Source: Anaerolineales bacterium (GTDB lineage: Bacteria; Chloroflexota; Anaerolineae; Anaerolineales; UBA11579). Taken from it: a stretch of DNA of 64,000 bases. Below the pieces are notes generated by a model. That model had not been told where the DNA came from, did no database searches, and worked only from the letters and a program-made list of their open reading frames with translations. The position numbers were made by a program, and so were the translations under genes. Positions 47,719-55,328 of this stretch are shown here, one piece after another; positions within the stretch are counted from its first letter, which is position 1, and each line of letters opens with the position of its first letter. The stretch is from contig CP075367.1 of NCBI GenBank assembly GCA_019454165.1, forward strand, positions 1,206,179 through 1,270,178, given 5' to 3'.

Positions 47719-49734
47719 GTGATTCTGGCACTCAGTTGGTTGGTGCTGGTTCTTGGGTCATTGGTTTATATAGGTTGGGCATTTAACATCCCCATACTGA
47801 CCTCACTCTTTATCAGTGAAGCAGCCATGAAGGCAAACACTGCCTTGTGTTTTGCGTTGCTGGGTGGAGCACTTGTCCTGCGTCAAAGCTCCAAGTTGGC
47901 TAACCAATTGTGGGTGCCTGTACTGTCTTCGGCTTTGCTTTTGATCGCCGTGGCAACTTTGTCCCAATTTGTCTTCGACATAGATCTTGGGATTGATGAG
48001 CTGCCTTTCAAAGATGACATGAGCTCGGTCAGCACGGATGCGCCCGGGCGCATGTCTGCGGCCACGGCTCTGGCGCTCTCGCTATTGGCATTGTCAATCC
48101 TGCAGGACCAAGTTTGGTCAGACAAGCTGCGTCGCTATATGTTGTTTGCTGTGCAGGTGCTTGGTCTTAGCGTATTTCTAAGTTATCCCTTTAGCTTGGC
48201 ATTTGGCTCCAGTTTGTTTCTCTTCACGGGTATGGCGTTCAATACTTCTATATTGATGATCTTTGCTTCGCTTGCTTTATTGATCGATATGCCTGACCGG
48301 GGCTGGATGGACCTGCTGATCGCGCGGACGCCATTAGGCGCCAGCACGCGAGCCCTATTGGTTACGGTGCTACTGGTGCCCTTCTTGTTGGGTTGGCTGA
48401 TCTACTACGGCGAGGACATGGGCATGTATAGCTCTTCACTCGGCCGCTCTACCTACACGGTCACGGTCATGCTGCTGCTTGGTGCGATTGTGGTGCTCAA
48501 CGCAGAACGCCTGCATGACGCCGGCCAGACCCAGCGCACGCTGGAGCGCAACCTGGACGCGTTGTCGCGTCAGATGAACTCATTGATAGAGAACTCGCCA
48601 TCCGCTATTTCCATCAAGGATGTGCGCGGCCGTTATAAGCTGGTCAATTCGCAGTTTGCGTATTTAGCTCAGATGGATCGCGACGAGATCATTGGCAAGC
48701 CGGCCGAAGCGATCTTCCGCCAGCCCTTGCTGCAAGCCGTGATCGAAACGGATCGCAAGGTGTTTGGCTCCGGGGAGGCAGCTAGCCGCGAGATCGCCGC
48801 CATCGTGGATGGGGTGGAGCGCATCTATCTCAACGTCAAGTTCCCCCTGTTCGACGAAAAGGACCAGATCCTGGGGCTGGGTGGCATCTGGACCGATATT
48901 ACCGAGCAGAAGCAGCTGCAGGATACCTTGCGCACCAAGAATACTGATCTGGAGCGCTCCAACCAGGAGCTGGAGCAGTTCGCCTACGTGGCTTCGCATG
49001 ACCTGCAGGAGCCGTTGCGCATGGTATCGAGCTATATGCAGCTTTTGGAGTCTCGCTACAAAGACAAGCTGGATGATGACGCCAAGGAGTTCATCGACTT
49101 TGCGGTGGATGGGGCGGCCCGCATGCAGCGTCTGATCCAGGATCTGCTGGCCTTCTCGCGCGTGGGTACCCGCGGCCGGGCGCCAGAGGTGGTCTCCGCC
49201 GAGGCCGCGCTGACTGAGGCGTTGCACAACCTGGGTGTGCGCATCCAGGAGAATGGCGCCCGCATTGAGCATGAGGAGTTGCCGACTGTTTTTGTGGATC
49301 GCAACCAGCTGACCCAGGTGTTCCAGAATTTGGTTGGGAATGCTATCAAGTTCCGGGCGGAACGCGAGCCTGTGATTACGGTGCAGGCACGCCCGCATGG
49401 TGAGTTCTACGAGTTTCGTGTGCAGGATAATGGGATTGGCTTCGACCCGAAGCACGCCGACCGTATCTTCATCATATTCCAGCGGTTGAACAGCCGCGAA
49501 ACCTATGAGGGAACCGGCATCGGCCTGGCCATATGCAAGAAGATCATTGAGCGGCATGGCGGCCGGATCTGGGTGGAATCCGCGGTTGGCGAGGGCACTA
49601 CGTTCTACTTTACGCTGCCCCGGCAGCCGCAGGCTGCCGGGGCAGCGGAGGCCACGAGCCTGGAGATGGATAGCCAGGTCGATGGCAAGCAAGCCGTGGA
49701 GAGCGTTGAAGAACGCGCCAAGCGCTTGATCTAG
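47719..49734 (+). CDS. Membrane sensor histidine kinase with PAS domain
   Basis: A 671-residue kinase: about seven to eight membrane helices in the first ~255 residues, a PAS domain (~290-405; SLIENSPSAISIKDVRGRY), a dimerisation domain with the phospho-accepting His427 in FAYVASHDLQEPL, and an HATPase domain with NLVGNAIKF, DNGIGFDP and GTGIGLAICKK. The start is a GTG at 47719 without a good ribosome-binding site, so the N-terminus is uncertain. The response regulator gene follows 12 nt later, and the two form a pair. Confidence 0.88.
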   Translation: MILALSWLVLVLGSLVYIGWAFNIPILTSLFISEAAMKANTALCFALLGGALVLRQSSKLANQLWVPVLSSALLLIAVATLSQFVFDIDLGIDELPFKDDMSSVSTDAPGRMSAATALALSLLALSILQDQVWSDKLRRYMLFAVQVLGLSVFLSYPFSLAFGSSLFLFTGMAFNTSILMIFASLALLIDMPDRGWMDLLIARTPLGASTRALLVTVLLVPFLLGWLIYYGEDMGMYSSSLGRSTYTVTVMLLLGAIVVLNAERLHDAGQTQRTLERNLDALSRQMNSLIENSPSAISIKDVRGRYKLVNSQFAYLAQMDRDEIIGKPAEAIFRQPLLQAVIETDRKVFGSGEAASREIAAIVDGVERIYLNVKFPLFDEKDQILGLGGIWTDITEQKQLQDTLRTKNTDLERSNQELEQFAYVASHDLQEPLRMVSSYMQLLESRYKDKLDDDAKEFIDFAVDGAARMQRLIQDLLAFSRVGTRGRAPEVVSAEAALTEALHNLGVRIQENGARIEHEELPTVFVDRNQLTQVFQNLVGNAIKFRAEREPVITVQARPHGEFYEFRVQDNGIGFDPKHADRIFIIFQRLNSRETYEGTGIGLAICKKIIERHGGRIWVESAVGEGTTFYFTLPRQPQAAGAAEATSLEMDSQVDGKQAVESVEERAKRLI

Positions 49735-49746
49735 CGAGGAGTGAAG

Positions 49747-50190
49747 ATGGAGAATGCTGAGTTGATCGATATCTTGCTGGTTGAGGATAACCCGGGCGAT
49801 GTGCGCCTGACGCAGGAGGCCTTTAAGGATGGCATGCTGCGTAATAACCTGCACGTGGCCATGGACGGCGAGCAGGCGATGGACTTTCTGTATCGCCGTG
49901 GCCAGTTTGCCGAGGCGCCACGGCCTGACCTGATCTTGCTGGACTTGAACTTGCCCAAGATGAACGGGCGCGAGGTGCTGGCCGCCATCAAGCAGGATGA
50001 GAGCCTGAAGCGCATCCCGGTGGTGGTGCTGACCACCTCGCAGGATGAGGCTGACATTACGGAGAGCTATCGCCAGTTCGCCAGCTCGTATATTGTCAAG
50101 CCGGTGAGTATGGAGAAGTTCCTCAAGGTGGTCAGCTCGTTCAAGCAGTATTGGCTGAGCGTTGTGAAGCTGCCGCCGGTGGAATCGTAG
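49747..50190 (+). CDS. Single-domain response regulator (Rcp1-like)
   Basis: A 147-residue CheY-like receiver with no output domain. The acidic pair is in LLVEDNPGD, the phosphorylated Asp66 in ILLDLNLP, Thr in VLTTS and Lys in IVKPVS. The Rcp1-like insertion with FLYRRGQF is typical of partners of phytochrome-type kinases. The ATG at 49747 has AGGAG 5 nt upstream. It follows the histidine kinase and probably relays its signal, possibly to the nearby diguanylate cyclase. Confidence 0.92.
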   Translation: MENAELIDILLVEDNPGDVRLTQEAFKDGMLRNNLHVAMDGEQAMDFLYRRGQFAEAPRPDLILLDLNLPKMNGREVLAAIKQDESLKRIPVVVLTTSQDEADITESYRQFASSYIVKPVSMEKFLKVVSSFKQYWLSVVKLPPVES

Positions 50191-50215
50191 CTGGGGGCAA
50201 GACTGGACCCTTAAG

Positions 50216-50242
50216 CCAAAGAGCCCGGAACGGGCTCTTTGG
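50216..50242. terminator. Terminator after the response regulator
   Basis: ccaaagagcccg (50216-50227) pairs with cgggctctttgg (50231-50242) around gaa; a TTTT run follows at 50244. Confidence 0.88.
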
Positions 50243-50248
50243 GTTTTC

Positions 50249-50297
50249 GCGCAGCGGCAGCTTTATTTCACGAAAGTGAGAAGGGCTGCCGCTGCGC
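50249..50297. other. Long nested hairpin between response regulator and phoU
   Basis: Outer arms gcgcagcggcagc (50249-50261) and gctgccgctgcgc (50285-50297) pair perfectly, and an inner tttcac/gtgaga stem closes on gaaa. It is 7 nt past the preceding terminator, is not coding, and may be a terminator for phoU from the other strand or a small structured RNA. Confidence 0.5.
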
Positions 50298-50425
50298 TAT
50301 GTTGGATACTATCCATGGGCAACACCTCCTCTTGTGTGGGGTAGCAGGGGGCTATGTGATGGCTGGAGTATTACATAGCGGCGGGCGCTTGTCAACGTGA
50401 ACGGGGGCGCAGTTAGCGCGGGCGG

Positions 50426-51136
50426 CTAGGCCTCGACCCACTTCTCGTCGTCGCTGACGTCGAACTCGCGCATTTCGCCGGTGGCGATGTAGGCGGTGCG
50501 CTCGCAGATGTTGATGACGCGGTCAGCCAGGCGCTCGAGGTTGTGGCAGGCCCAGAGGAGATGGTTGATCTGGTCGATGCTGTCTGGGTCGGCCATCATT
50601 TGGTCGAGGATCTCTCGCTGGACTTCGTTGAAGAGGCGGTCTACCTCGTCATCCTGCTTGGGGACGGAGCGGGCGAGCTCGACCTTGCCGGTGACGAAGG
50701 CTTCGAGCGCTTTGTGGAGCATGTCTACGCCGATCTCGGCCATTTGGGTGAGGCCGGCGGGGGGCTTGAGGCGGGTTTCCCGGCCGAGGTTGTGGTTGAT
50801 GCGGGCGATGCCTTTGGCGTAGTCTCCCATGCGCTCGAGCTCGGTGATGACTTCGAGGACGGCGGTGAGCTGGCGCAGGTCACGCGCCATGGGCTGTTGG
50901 GTGGCGATGAGGGTGATGGTGCGCTCTTCGATCTCGAAGCGCTTGGTGTTGATCTTTTGGTCGTTCTTGTAGACCTCCTCAGAGGCGGCAAAATTGCGGT
51001 CTTTGAGGGAGCGAACGGATTGGAGGGTGGCTTGCTCGACCATGCTGCCGAGCAGGAGCACCTCGTCCATTAGTTCGCCCAGTTTGCGTTCCAGCGTTTC
51101 GCGTGTGTTTGCGTTCACAGCTACCTCGACCCTCAT
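50426..51136 (-). CDS. phoU: PhoU-family phosphate signalling protein
   Basis: A 236-residue protein with two PhoU domains, each a three-helix bundle with a conserved E/D-x-x-x-D-x-x-x-(K/R) pattern (for example LERMGDYAKGIAR and LERLADRVINICE, each with a D-A/R site for metal). PhoU damps signalling between the Pst transporter and the phosphate sensor kinase. No pst or phoR gene is nearby. The ATG at 51136 sits inside or just after a TATAAT-like box, and a GTG at 51118 has a better GAGG site, so the first six residues are uncertain. Confidence 0.93.
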   Translation of the reverse strand: MRVEVAVNANTRETLERKLGELMDEVLLLGSMVEQATLQSVRSLKDRNFAASEEVYKNDQKINTKRFEIEERTITLIATQQPMARDLRQLTAVLEVITELERMGDYAKGIARINHNLGRETRLKPPAGLTQMAEIGVDMLHKALEAFVTGKVELARSVPKQDDEVDRLFNEVQREILDQMMADPDSIDQINHLLWACHNLERLADRVINICERTAYIATGEMREFDVSDDEKWVEA

Positions 51137-51247
51137 TATACGCTTAGAGTATACGGCGGCTGGTTTATTAAACGGTTAAGCCTTTGTTTACAAAATGGCG
51201 GGCGGCGGGGCCACAGGCGGGGAAGTTTGCTAGTATAATGAACTTGA

Positions 51248-51262
51248 ATTTCTATCAGAAAT
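51248..51262. promoter_or_regulatory. Palindrome upstream of the DtxR-family gene
   Basis: atttct-atc-agaaat is a perfect 15-bp dyad just after a TATAAT box (51233-51238) and 31 nt before the ATG. A second inverted repeat, aggtt-gaaacg-aacct, lies at 51278-51293 against the start codon. Autoregulation is plausible. Confidence 0.45.
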
Positions 51263-51293
51263 ATCATATTAACACCCAGGTTGAAACGAACCT

Positions 51294-51968
51294 ATGATGA
51301 GTAGCTCCCAAGTTAGCCCCGCTATGCAGCGTTATGCTGCCGAAGTCTTCCGCATTCAGCAGGATGAGGGTAAGGTTTCGCTCTCGCATCTGGCGGAGCA
51401 TGTGGAATCGTCCCCGCAGGCGATCGCCCGGATGGTGAAGCGCCTGACGGACGCCGGTTTTGCGACGTATGAGCCGTACCGCGGCGTGCGCCTGACGAAG
51501 GAGGGCGAGCGGATTGCGATGCCGGCGCTGCGCCGCCACCGGCTGGGCGAGGTGTTCCTGGTGAAGGTGATGGGGTACGACTGGGCCTCGGCGCACGAGC
51601 TGACGGATGTGTTCGAGCGTGGCATCAACGAGGAGCTGGAGGACCGCATTGACCAACTGGCCGGCCACCCGACGAATTGCCCGCACGGGGAGCCGATCCC
51701 GACGAAGGATGGGAAGATCACGTTCCCTAAGGATGGGCCGCTGGTGGATAAGGAAGTGGGGGTGAGCTGCAAGCTGACGCGGGTGCGTACGCATGACGCG
51801 GATAAGCTGCGCTATATTGCGAATCTGGGGCTGACGCCGGGGGTGGAGTTTACGCTGGTGAGCCGGGCGCCGTTCAACGGGCCGCTGCGCTTGCAGATGG
51901 GACGGAATGATCAGGTGATCGGCTATGAGTTGGCGAGCAGTTTGTGGGTGGAAGAAACCAAGGCATAG
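51294..51968 (+). CDS. DtxR/MntR-family metal-dependent regulator
   Basis: A 224-residue regulator: an N-terminal winged helix (~10-70; LAEHVESSPQAIARMVKRL), a dimerisation/metal domain (~75-140; RRHRLGEVFLVKVMGYDW, HELTDVFERGINEE) and a C-terminal FeoA/SH3-like domain (~150-224; LGLTPGVEFTLVSRAP). By alignment to DtxR, ancillary-site residues His79, Glu83 and His98 are kept. Primary-site Met10, Cys102 and His106 are Arg, Asp and Arg here. Metal sensing is therefore probably altered or lost. No target gene is evident nearby. Confidence 0.88.
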   Translation: MMSSSQVSPAMQRYAAEVFRIQQDEGKVSLSHLAEHVESSPQAIARMVKRLTDAGFATYEPYRGVRLTKEGERIAMPALRRHRLGEVFLVKVMGYDWASAHELTDVFERGINEELEDRIDQLAGHPTNCPHGEPIPTKDGKITFPKDGPLVDKEVGVSCKLTRVRTHDADKLRYIANLGLTPGVEFTLVSRAPFNGPLRLQMGRNDQVIGYELASSLWVEETKA

Positions 51969-52106
51969 AATATGAAAGATGGGCGGAAAAAGCAATTCTC
52001 AGCATTTCGGCAAACTGTCTCGAGCTCATGGTTTTTAATCGTAGACTTCATAAGAAATTCTGTCCATTAGTAGAAAAGTAAATGGCGCTCCAAGGTGAGG
52101 TAGCTT

Positions 52107-53279
52107 GTGCCCGACCACATTCTCTTTAAATCTGGCGACGGTAAATGGGAGAAGGCACAAGAAAGTGACCTGCCTGATGAGGCAACTCTACAAAGACTTG
52201 TTAAGGACAACCCCGAAGCAATACCCTTTGGTGATTTAGGGGACAGTGTTCCTCCTCTGCTTATTGTCGGGCGCGAGACATCGCTTTCAAACGGGTATGT
52301 TGATGTAGTTGGTGTTGATCAGGACGGGCTGGTCACCATCATTGAGTGCAAGCTTGACCGAAATCCGGAAGTCAAACGCACAGTGATTGGTCAGATACTT
52401 GGTTACGCCGCTTTCCTGTGGAAATTCAGTTACGAAGATTTTGAGCTCGGAATTGTAAGGAAGTATTTCAACTCCGCAGAGTGTCACCGCCCGGATTTTG
52501 CGGATAAGTCTTTGGATGAAGCCATGGAAATGTTCAGACAGGAGCGAGGCGAAACAGACGTTTGGGATCGTGAGACCTTTAGGAGCAATCTCACCGAAAA
52601 CCTCGAAGCCGGCAGGATAAGACTAGTTATTGTTGTGGATAAAGTGAATGATGAATTGCGGCGCACCGTCGAGTACCTTAATCAGTGCACAATGCCGAGC
52701 TTTGAAATCTTGTGTGCAGAACTGCGATATTTTGCTACAAAAGGCACCGAACTCCTGATTCCCACACTCATTGGACTACCTTCCATTCAGAAGGCTACTC
52801 CTCGGCAGATCCTACGTGCATGGACTGAGGCAGAATTCTACGAAGATCTCAGGACTAAGCAAGGAGAGGAAGCCGAGAGCCTGTGTAGAAAATTACATGA
52901 GTGGGCCAAGACTGTGTTCGACGGAACTACCCATGGGACAGGTACTAAGAGTGGTTCGCTACGCGCATTCATCAGATGGCCAGGTGAACGCAATGCTACA
53001 CCGTTTATAGTCTATACGGAGGGCATTCTTGAAATCAGCTTTGCCTACCTAAAACCATACTCTCCATACGATGCAAAGAGTGAAAGACAGCTTTTATTAG
53101 AAGCTATCAATGCGATTGACGGCGTAAGTCTGTCGGATGATAAAACAGAAAAGCGACCATCAATAAACCTCATGTTGTTAAGGGATGAGAAGGCATTTCA
53201 GCATTTCACTGAAACAATGGCCGAAGTTGCGGGCAGGCTCAAGGCGTCAAGGGACGGCGTTACTGATGCTGCTTACTGA
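52107..53279 (+). CDS. PD-(D/E)XK nuclease-like protein, likely acquired
   Basis: A 390-residue protein. Near residues 65-105 the pattern VDVVGVDQDG...VTIIECKLDRN followed by VKRTVIGQILGYAAF matches a PD-(D/E)XK nuclease core (Asp, then Glu-x-Lys), as in DUF91/NucS-type and restriction-like enzymes. The remainder (~110-390) is not recognised. Its base composition and codon use are clearly more AT-rich than its neighbours. It stands alone, flanked by spacers, so horizontal acquisition is likely. It could be a defence nuclease or a stray endonuclease. The GTG start has a GAGG site. Confidence 0.65.
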   Translation: MPDHILFKSGDGKWEKAQESDLPDEATLQRLVKDNPEAIPFGDLGDSVPPLLIVGRETSLSNGYVDVVGVDQDGLVTIIECKLDRNPEVKRTVIGQILGYAAFLWKFSYEDFELGIVRKYFNSAECHRPDFADKSLDEAMEMFRQERGETDVWDRETFRSNLTENLEAGRIRLVIVVDKVNDELRRTVEYLNQCTMPSFEILCAELRYFATKGTELLIPTLIGLPSIQKATPRQILRAWTEAEFYEDLRTKQGEEAESLCRKLHEWAKTVFDGTTHGTGTKSGSLRAFIRWPGERNATPFIVYTEGILEISFAYLKPYSPYDAKSERQLLLEAINAIDGVSLSDDKTEKRPSINLMLLRDEKAFQHFTETMAEVAGRLKASRDGVTDAAY

Positions 53280-53299
53280 GTTTAGAAGTTGATTTTCTG

Positions 53300-54697
53300 C
53301 TATCTGGCTTTCCGCCGCCCCGTGTACGCCGGAGCTGTGATCGCGTAAATAGTACAGAGCCTGGTGTCTAACATCCGGGCACGGATGCGCGTGTCCATGT
53401 CCTCGAGGCGATCGGCGGTGGTGATGACGGTGGGGAGCTGGGCGTTGTAGCGGTGGGTGAAGAGCTGGTAGAGCTTCTCACGGGCCCAGGGAGTGGCGGA
53501 TTGGGTGCCGAGATCGTCGAGGACCAATAGTTCGGCGTTGCGGATCTCCTCGAAGCGCTGATCGTAGCTGACCGGGCTGGTGGGGTTGAAGGTGGCGCGC
53601 AGGTGGTCGAGCAGGTCAGGCACCATGATGAACAGGGGCATGCGGCCGATGTCTTGGGCATAGTTGGCGATGGCGGCGGCCAGGTGGGTCTTGCCACTGC
53701 CGTGGCCGCCGGTGAGCAGCAGCCAGCCCTTAGGCTTCTCAGCAAATTTGCGGGCGGCGTCGAAGGCTTTCTTCAGGCTGCGGCTGTCGGCGGCGGGCAG
53801 GCCTTCGTCCTCACGCAGGTCAAAGCTGGCGAAGTTGCGTTCGCGCAGCAGGTGCAGGGAGGATAGCTCGTTGTCGCTGTCGTCGGTGGGGCGGCGGTAG
53901 TCAGGCGCCAGGATGCGGATCTGGGTGACGAGCTCGGGGTCGCTGAGGCGCGAGCGGATGCGGCCCTCGATCTGGTCGAGGGCCAGGTTGGTGGTGACGA
54001 TGAGCGGCAGGCGGTTGATGTAGCGGTGGTTGATGATCTGGAAGAGTTTCTCCTGCGCCCAGGCGGTGGCATTCTGGGTGCCGAAGTCATCGAGGATGAG
54101 GAGGGGCGCCTGGCGGATCTCTTCGAAGCGTTCCTCGAAGCTCTCTTCGGTGGAGCCGTAGGTAAAGCGCAGACTGTCGAGCAGGTCTGGCACGGTGATG
54201 AAGATGGTGGGCAGGCCGACCTGGACGGCGAAGTTGGCGATGGCGGCGGCCAGGTGGGTCTTGCCGCTGCCGTAACCGCCTTCGAGCAGGAGCCAGCCGT
54301 CCATGCGCTGGGCGAACTGCTGGGCCTGGTTGAAGGCCTGCTCGAGCGAGTCGGCCTGGCGGGCGGGCAGCCCGACGCGGCCGCGCGGCTCGAAGTTCTC
54401 GAAAGTGAGCTCGTTGAGCTCGTCGAGGCGGCTGATGGCGTAGAGGCGGCGGCGGGCCTGCTGGGCGACCTCGTCCTTGCGGCAGATGCAGATGACGGTG
54501 CGGCCGAACTCGGGATGGCCGAGCGGCTTGTCGGCGCGCACATAGCCCAGGCCGCCGCAGTGGGGGCAGTTGGGATCGCCAACCATTTCGGGGCGCAAGT
54601 GCCCGTCTGGCTGGTTAGTGTTCGATGAAGTCGGAGAATTCACCTTCGACGTATTTTCGCCGATCTTTTTCAGAATTCCCTTGAGTTCGTCGCTCAT
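53300..54697 (-). CDS. Tandem-AAA+ helicase loader (two DnaC/DnaI-like domains)
   Basis: A 465-residue protein with two complete DnaC/IstB-type AAA+ domains. The N-terminal part has a zinc-type Cys set (Cys44, 47, 70, 72; CPHCGGLGYV and CICRKD). Domain 1: Walker A GGYGSGKTH (140-148), Walker B LLILDDFG (199-206), Arg-finger region IRSRL. Domain 2: GGHGSGKTH (330-338), LLVLDDLG (390-397), IRARM. Usual loaders have one AAA+ domain of ~250-300 residues. The operon with dnaB and a dnaD-like gene points to loading DnaB, not transposition. The ATG at 54697 has AAGGA, and overlaps the preceding gene by 83 nt. Confidence 0.85.
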   Translation of the reverse strand: MSDELKGILKKIGENTSKVNSPTSSNTNQPDGHLRPEMVGDPNCPHCGGLGYVRADKPLGHPEFGRTVICICRKDEVAQQARRRLYAISRLDELNELTFENFEPRGRVGLPARQADSLEQAFNQAQQFAQRMDGWLLLEGGYGSGKTHLAAAIANFAVQVGLPTIFITVPDLLDSLRFTYGSTEESFEERFEEIRQAPLLILDDFGTQNATAWAQEKLFQIINHRYINRLPLIVTTNLALDQIEGRIRSRLSDPELVTQIRILAPDYRRPTDDSDNELSSLHLLRERNFASFDLREDEGLPAADSRSLKKAFDAARKFAEKPKGWLLLTGGHGSGKTHLAAAIANYAQDIGRMPLFIMVPDLLDHLRATFNPTSPVSYDQRFEEIRNAELLVLDDLGTQSATPWAREKLYQLFTHRYNAQLPTVITTADRLEDMDTRIRARMLDTRLCTIYAITAPAYTGRRKAR

Positions 54698-55328
54698 CGC
54701 GTCCTTCTTCTTGCCATCTGCGCAGAATGGCTTGCACATAGCTCCACGAGCGGGCGTTGTTCTCCACAGCGATGCGCATCGCCTCTTCGAGCCACTCGTG
54801 GGGGTACTCGCGCTCGGCGTCCTTGAGCGCATCGGCCATCATGGGCGTGAGCGCCCCAATATTGCGCTCGTAGAGCGCAAAGATGTTGGGGCGCTCGTGG
54901 GCCAGCTCGATGGGGTAGCGCGGATCGCCGCTGGGCTGCCACTCGCCGCTGGCCACGGCCTCGTGGAGCGCACGGCCGCGGGCGGAGTTGAGGAAATAGA
55001 ACTGGCGCGGCTGCCCGTCTAATTCTAGCTGGGCGTGCAGCAGCGTGCTGCGGCTAACGGCGGCCAGCAGCCCGGCGTCCAGGTCAGCTTGGCCGCCCGG
55101 CAGGCCGGCCATGAACAGCGCGTCTTCGGTGAAGTCTTGCGGCTGTAGGTAGCGGGCTTCGCCTTCCATGCGCTCGAGCTTCCACAGCGCGTACAGGGTG
55201 ACCTTGAGCTCAACCAGGCTGTCGATCTGCGGCAGCAGCTCGCTGAAGAATGGGCCGGGCAGGCGCGTGAAGCGCACTTTGCCGGCGGGGAAGCCGTTGA
55301 AGCTACTGCTGCCCGGTTTGGCGCTCAT
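54615..55328 (-). CDS. dnaD: DnaD-like replication initiation protein
   Basis: A 237-residue protein. The N-terminal winged-helix-like part (~15-75; FTRLPGPFFSELLPQIDSL, VTLYALWKLERMEG) and a C-terminal DnaD domain (~165-225; IGALTPMMADALKDAEREY, MRIAVENNARSWSYVQAIL) are visible, ending in a YVEGEFSDFIEH motif common in this family. DnaD proteins remodel the origin and help recruit the helicase loader. It overlaps the dnaB 3' end by 26 nt and the loader start by 83 nt, so the three are translationally linked. Confidence 0.85.
   Translation of the reverse strand: MSAKPGSSSFNGFPAGKVRFTRLPGPFFSELLPQIDSLVELKVTLYALWKLERMEGEARYLQPQDFTEDALFMAGLPGGQADLDAGLLAAVSRSTLLHAQLELDGQPRQFYFLNSARGRALHEAVASGEWQPSGDPRYPIELAHERPNIFALYERNIGALTPMMADALKDAEREYPHEWLEEAMRIAVENNARSWSYVQAILRRWQEEGRDERRTQGNSEKDRRKYVEGEFSDFIEH

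Noticed and set aside
53300..54697. IstB-type transposition protein of an IS21 element
   Set aside because: There is no istA or terminal repeat, and the gene lies in an operon with dnaB and dnaD.
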